A stretch of DNA of 58,744 bases from a virus: the IMG/VR virus record IMGVR_UViG_3300032282_001014, positions 1-58,744 of that record. One strand, written 5' to 3'. This document shows, piece by piece, positions 58,028-58,744 of this stretch (within the stretch, counting starts at the first letter, position 1; each line of letters opens with the position of its first letter). The translations under genes were made by a program, and so were the position numbers. The notes under the pieces are model-generated. The model was not told the origin of the DNA. It worked only from the letters and a program-made list of their open reading frames with translations, and searched no databases.

Positions 58028-58161
58028 TGATAGCGTTACCTATTATGGGTATCATGTATATGGACATGAACAACGCTACGATTGCAGCGATGCAGGAAGT
58101 AAAGAAAATGCGTGAGTTACGTGCAAAAATACTTTTAGAAATACAGGAAAAGCAGAAATGA
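57862..58161 (+). CDS. Membrane protein overlapping the preceding TM gene
   Basis: The 99-residue protein MATGKYKKKAQGTTN... has a basic N-terminus, a TM segment at about residues 43-65 (LLVTVLVLCLVLVIALPIMGI) and a short coiled-coil tail (MQEVKKMRELRAKILLEI). It starts inside the upstream gene, which overlaps it by 166 bases. The layout recalls embedded lysis genes such as spanins, but no lipobox exists here. Its tail is repeated in the next small gene. Confidence 0.65.
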   Translation: MATGKYKKKAQGTTNVSNRGAVHNVMVRMGNDTDKDEPHVPWTLLVTVLVLCLVLVIALPIMGIMYMDMNNATIAAMQEVKKMRELRAKILLEIQEKQK

Positions 58162-58298
58162 TTCCTATCATCGATACGTTGTTTGGCACACTTGCTATTG
58201 CGCTACCAATTATGTGTGTCATGTATATAGACGAAGTGATAAAGAAGATGCGTGAGTTACGCGCTAAGATAATGTTACAAATGCAGGGGGAACAATGA
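58158..58298 (+). CDS. Chimeric small TM protein
   Basis: The 46-residue protein MIPIIDTLFGTLAIALPIMC... joins two local sequences. Its first 13 residues copy the start of the holin gene at 58552 (MIPIIGALLGTLA), and the rest copies the TM-tail part of the preceding protein (IALPIMGIMY, KKMRELRAKI). It looks like a tandem-duplication or recombination relic kept in frame. It overlaps its neighbours by four bases. Confidence 0.6.
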   Translation: MIPIIDTLFGTLAIALPIMCVMYIDEVIKKMRELRAKIMLQMQGEQ

Positions 58299-58555
58299 AC
58301 TGGTCAGACGCACTTAAAGCAATTGTGCCTATTGTGGTTGCAAGCCTAGCTTGGCTGCTTGGCGAGGTCGGTTCGTTCAATACCCGTCTGACTAAAATTG
58401 AAGGCTCTATGCCAGCGTTGATTACTCCACAGGGTGTGCCTACTGACAGCCCTATATCCGCAGAACGTCGGCATGCAATGAAGGAAGAAATATACAAAGA
58501 TCTGCATGACCTTCAGGTTCGTATTAAGTTGATGGAAGAAAGGGTTAAGAAATGA
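58295..58555 (+). CDS. Single-TM lysis-region protein (copy 2)
   Basis: The 86-residue protein MNWSDALKAIVPIVVASLAWLLGE... is a homologue of 549-809, same length, differing at about 15 positions. It has one TM segment and the same coiled-coil C-terminus. It precedes a holin copy with identical spacing. It may be the true neighbour of the holin once the map closes. Confidence 0.7.
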   Translation: MNWSDALKAIVPIVVASLAWLLGEVGSFNTRLTKIEGSMPALITPQGVPTDSPISAERRHAMKEEIYKDLHDLQVRIKLMEERVKK

Positions 58556-58744
58556 TTCCTATTATCGGTGCGCTGCTTGGCACACTTGCTGAAAGTGGAC
58601 TAGGTTTATTGTCTAGTGCTATTCAAGCAAAAGGCAAAGAAGTTGTTGAGAACACGCTTGGCATTAAGATTCCAGACAACCCTACTCCTGCGGATGTTGA
58701 AAAACTACGTCAGCTCCAATACGACCATGAAGAACGATTACTAG
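58552..58744 (+). CDS. GTA-type three-TM holin, copy 2, truncated at window end
   Basis: The first 64 residues (MIPIIGALLGTLAESGLGLL...) are seen before the window ends. They match the holin at 806-1318 except for a Val-to-Ile change at residue 5. The last 103 bases are identical to 896-998, so this is either the same gene met again on a circular map or a paralogue. Confidence 0.75.
   Translation, partial: MIPIIGALLGTLAESGLGLLSSAIQAKGKEVVENTLGIKIPDNPTPADVEKLRQLQYDHEERLL

Larger units (their letters stand above)
58295..58744. repeat. Long direct repeat, right copy
   Basis: This is the right copy of the repeat seen at 549-998; identity is complete from 58642 to the end. The upstream flanks are unrelated in gene content, so the repeat marks a branch between two left contexts. 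Confidence 0.9.

Noticed and set aside
1-58744. Exact terminal redundancy of a linear genome
   Set aside because: Only 103 bases at the right end equal 896-998, and they do not match the first bases of the window, so this is not a simple terminal repeat.

Overview
The window looks like almost the whole genome of a tailed double-stranded DNA phage of about 58 kb. Its parts list is podovirus-like: a large portal, a GroES-like co-chaperonin, a scaffold, an HK97-type capsid protein, adaptor and nozzle genes, and four long genes resembling ejection proteins, with no sheath or tape-measure gene recognised. No integrase, excisionase, tRNA, CRISPR array or insertion sequence was recognised, so a lytic life style is likely. 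Strong Shine-Dalgarno sites, TTGnnn-17 bp-TATAAT promoters and genes for a lipoprotein and a signal-peptide protein point to a Gram-negative host, probably aquatic. The host itself is an inference I cannot narrow.

Layout. 1-1836 (+): end of a small structural/lysis block with a GTA-type three-TM holin, an M15 endolysin and a small XhlA-like membrane protein. 1918-13568 (+): adaptor, tail protein, tail nozzle and four large internal-virion candidates, closed by a rho-independent terminator. 13599-25922 (-): a leftward early operon. From its promoter inward it has small ORFans and Zn-ribbon or membrane microproteins, a winged-helix protein, a five-gene thymidine-hypermodification cluster (PLP enzyme, amino acid:DNA transferase, P-loop kinase, HMUDK-helical protein, thymidylate synthase homologue), an HD phosphohydrolase, DUF3310, family B DNA polymerase, a Sak4-like ATPase, a DUF669 SSB-like protein, a RecB/Cas4-like nuclease and a RuvC-like resolvase. 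25923-26105 is a divergent promoter region. 26106-33030 (+): SF2 helicase, Prim-Pol/helicase, an exported protein plus lipoprotein, an HTH regulator and small ORFs. 33031-33258: a gene-free region packed with inverted repeats in front of the terminase genes. 33259-47794 (+): terminase, a 1348-aa protein, portal, GroES-like protein, scaffold, decoration protein and capsid. 47881-58744 (+): second adaptor-like protein, tail fibres, two glycine-rich adhesin-like proteins, a 2OG-Fe(II) oxygenase-like protein and the lysis region, which returns to the sequence seen at position 549.

The right end (58295-58744) is collinear with 549-998, and its last 103 bases are identical to 896-998. The map therefore closes on itself (unit about 57,746 bp), or the holin pair is duplicated. 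Positions 1-895 would then be an alternative allele of the right-end lysis region.

The most exciting content is the minus-strand 19.0-24.0 kb cluster. It predicts that this phage replaces some thymidines with an amino-acid-derived hypermodified base, without an obvious radical-SAM enzyme. Other notable points are the CGAACGATT repeat array before terS, three near-identical promoters in the structural region, a shared leader box on early genes, exported LPP20/DUF4384-like proteins, and a higher-GC terminase island.
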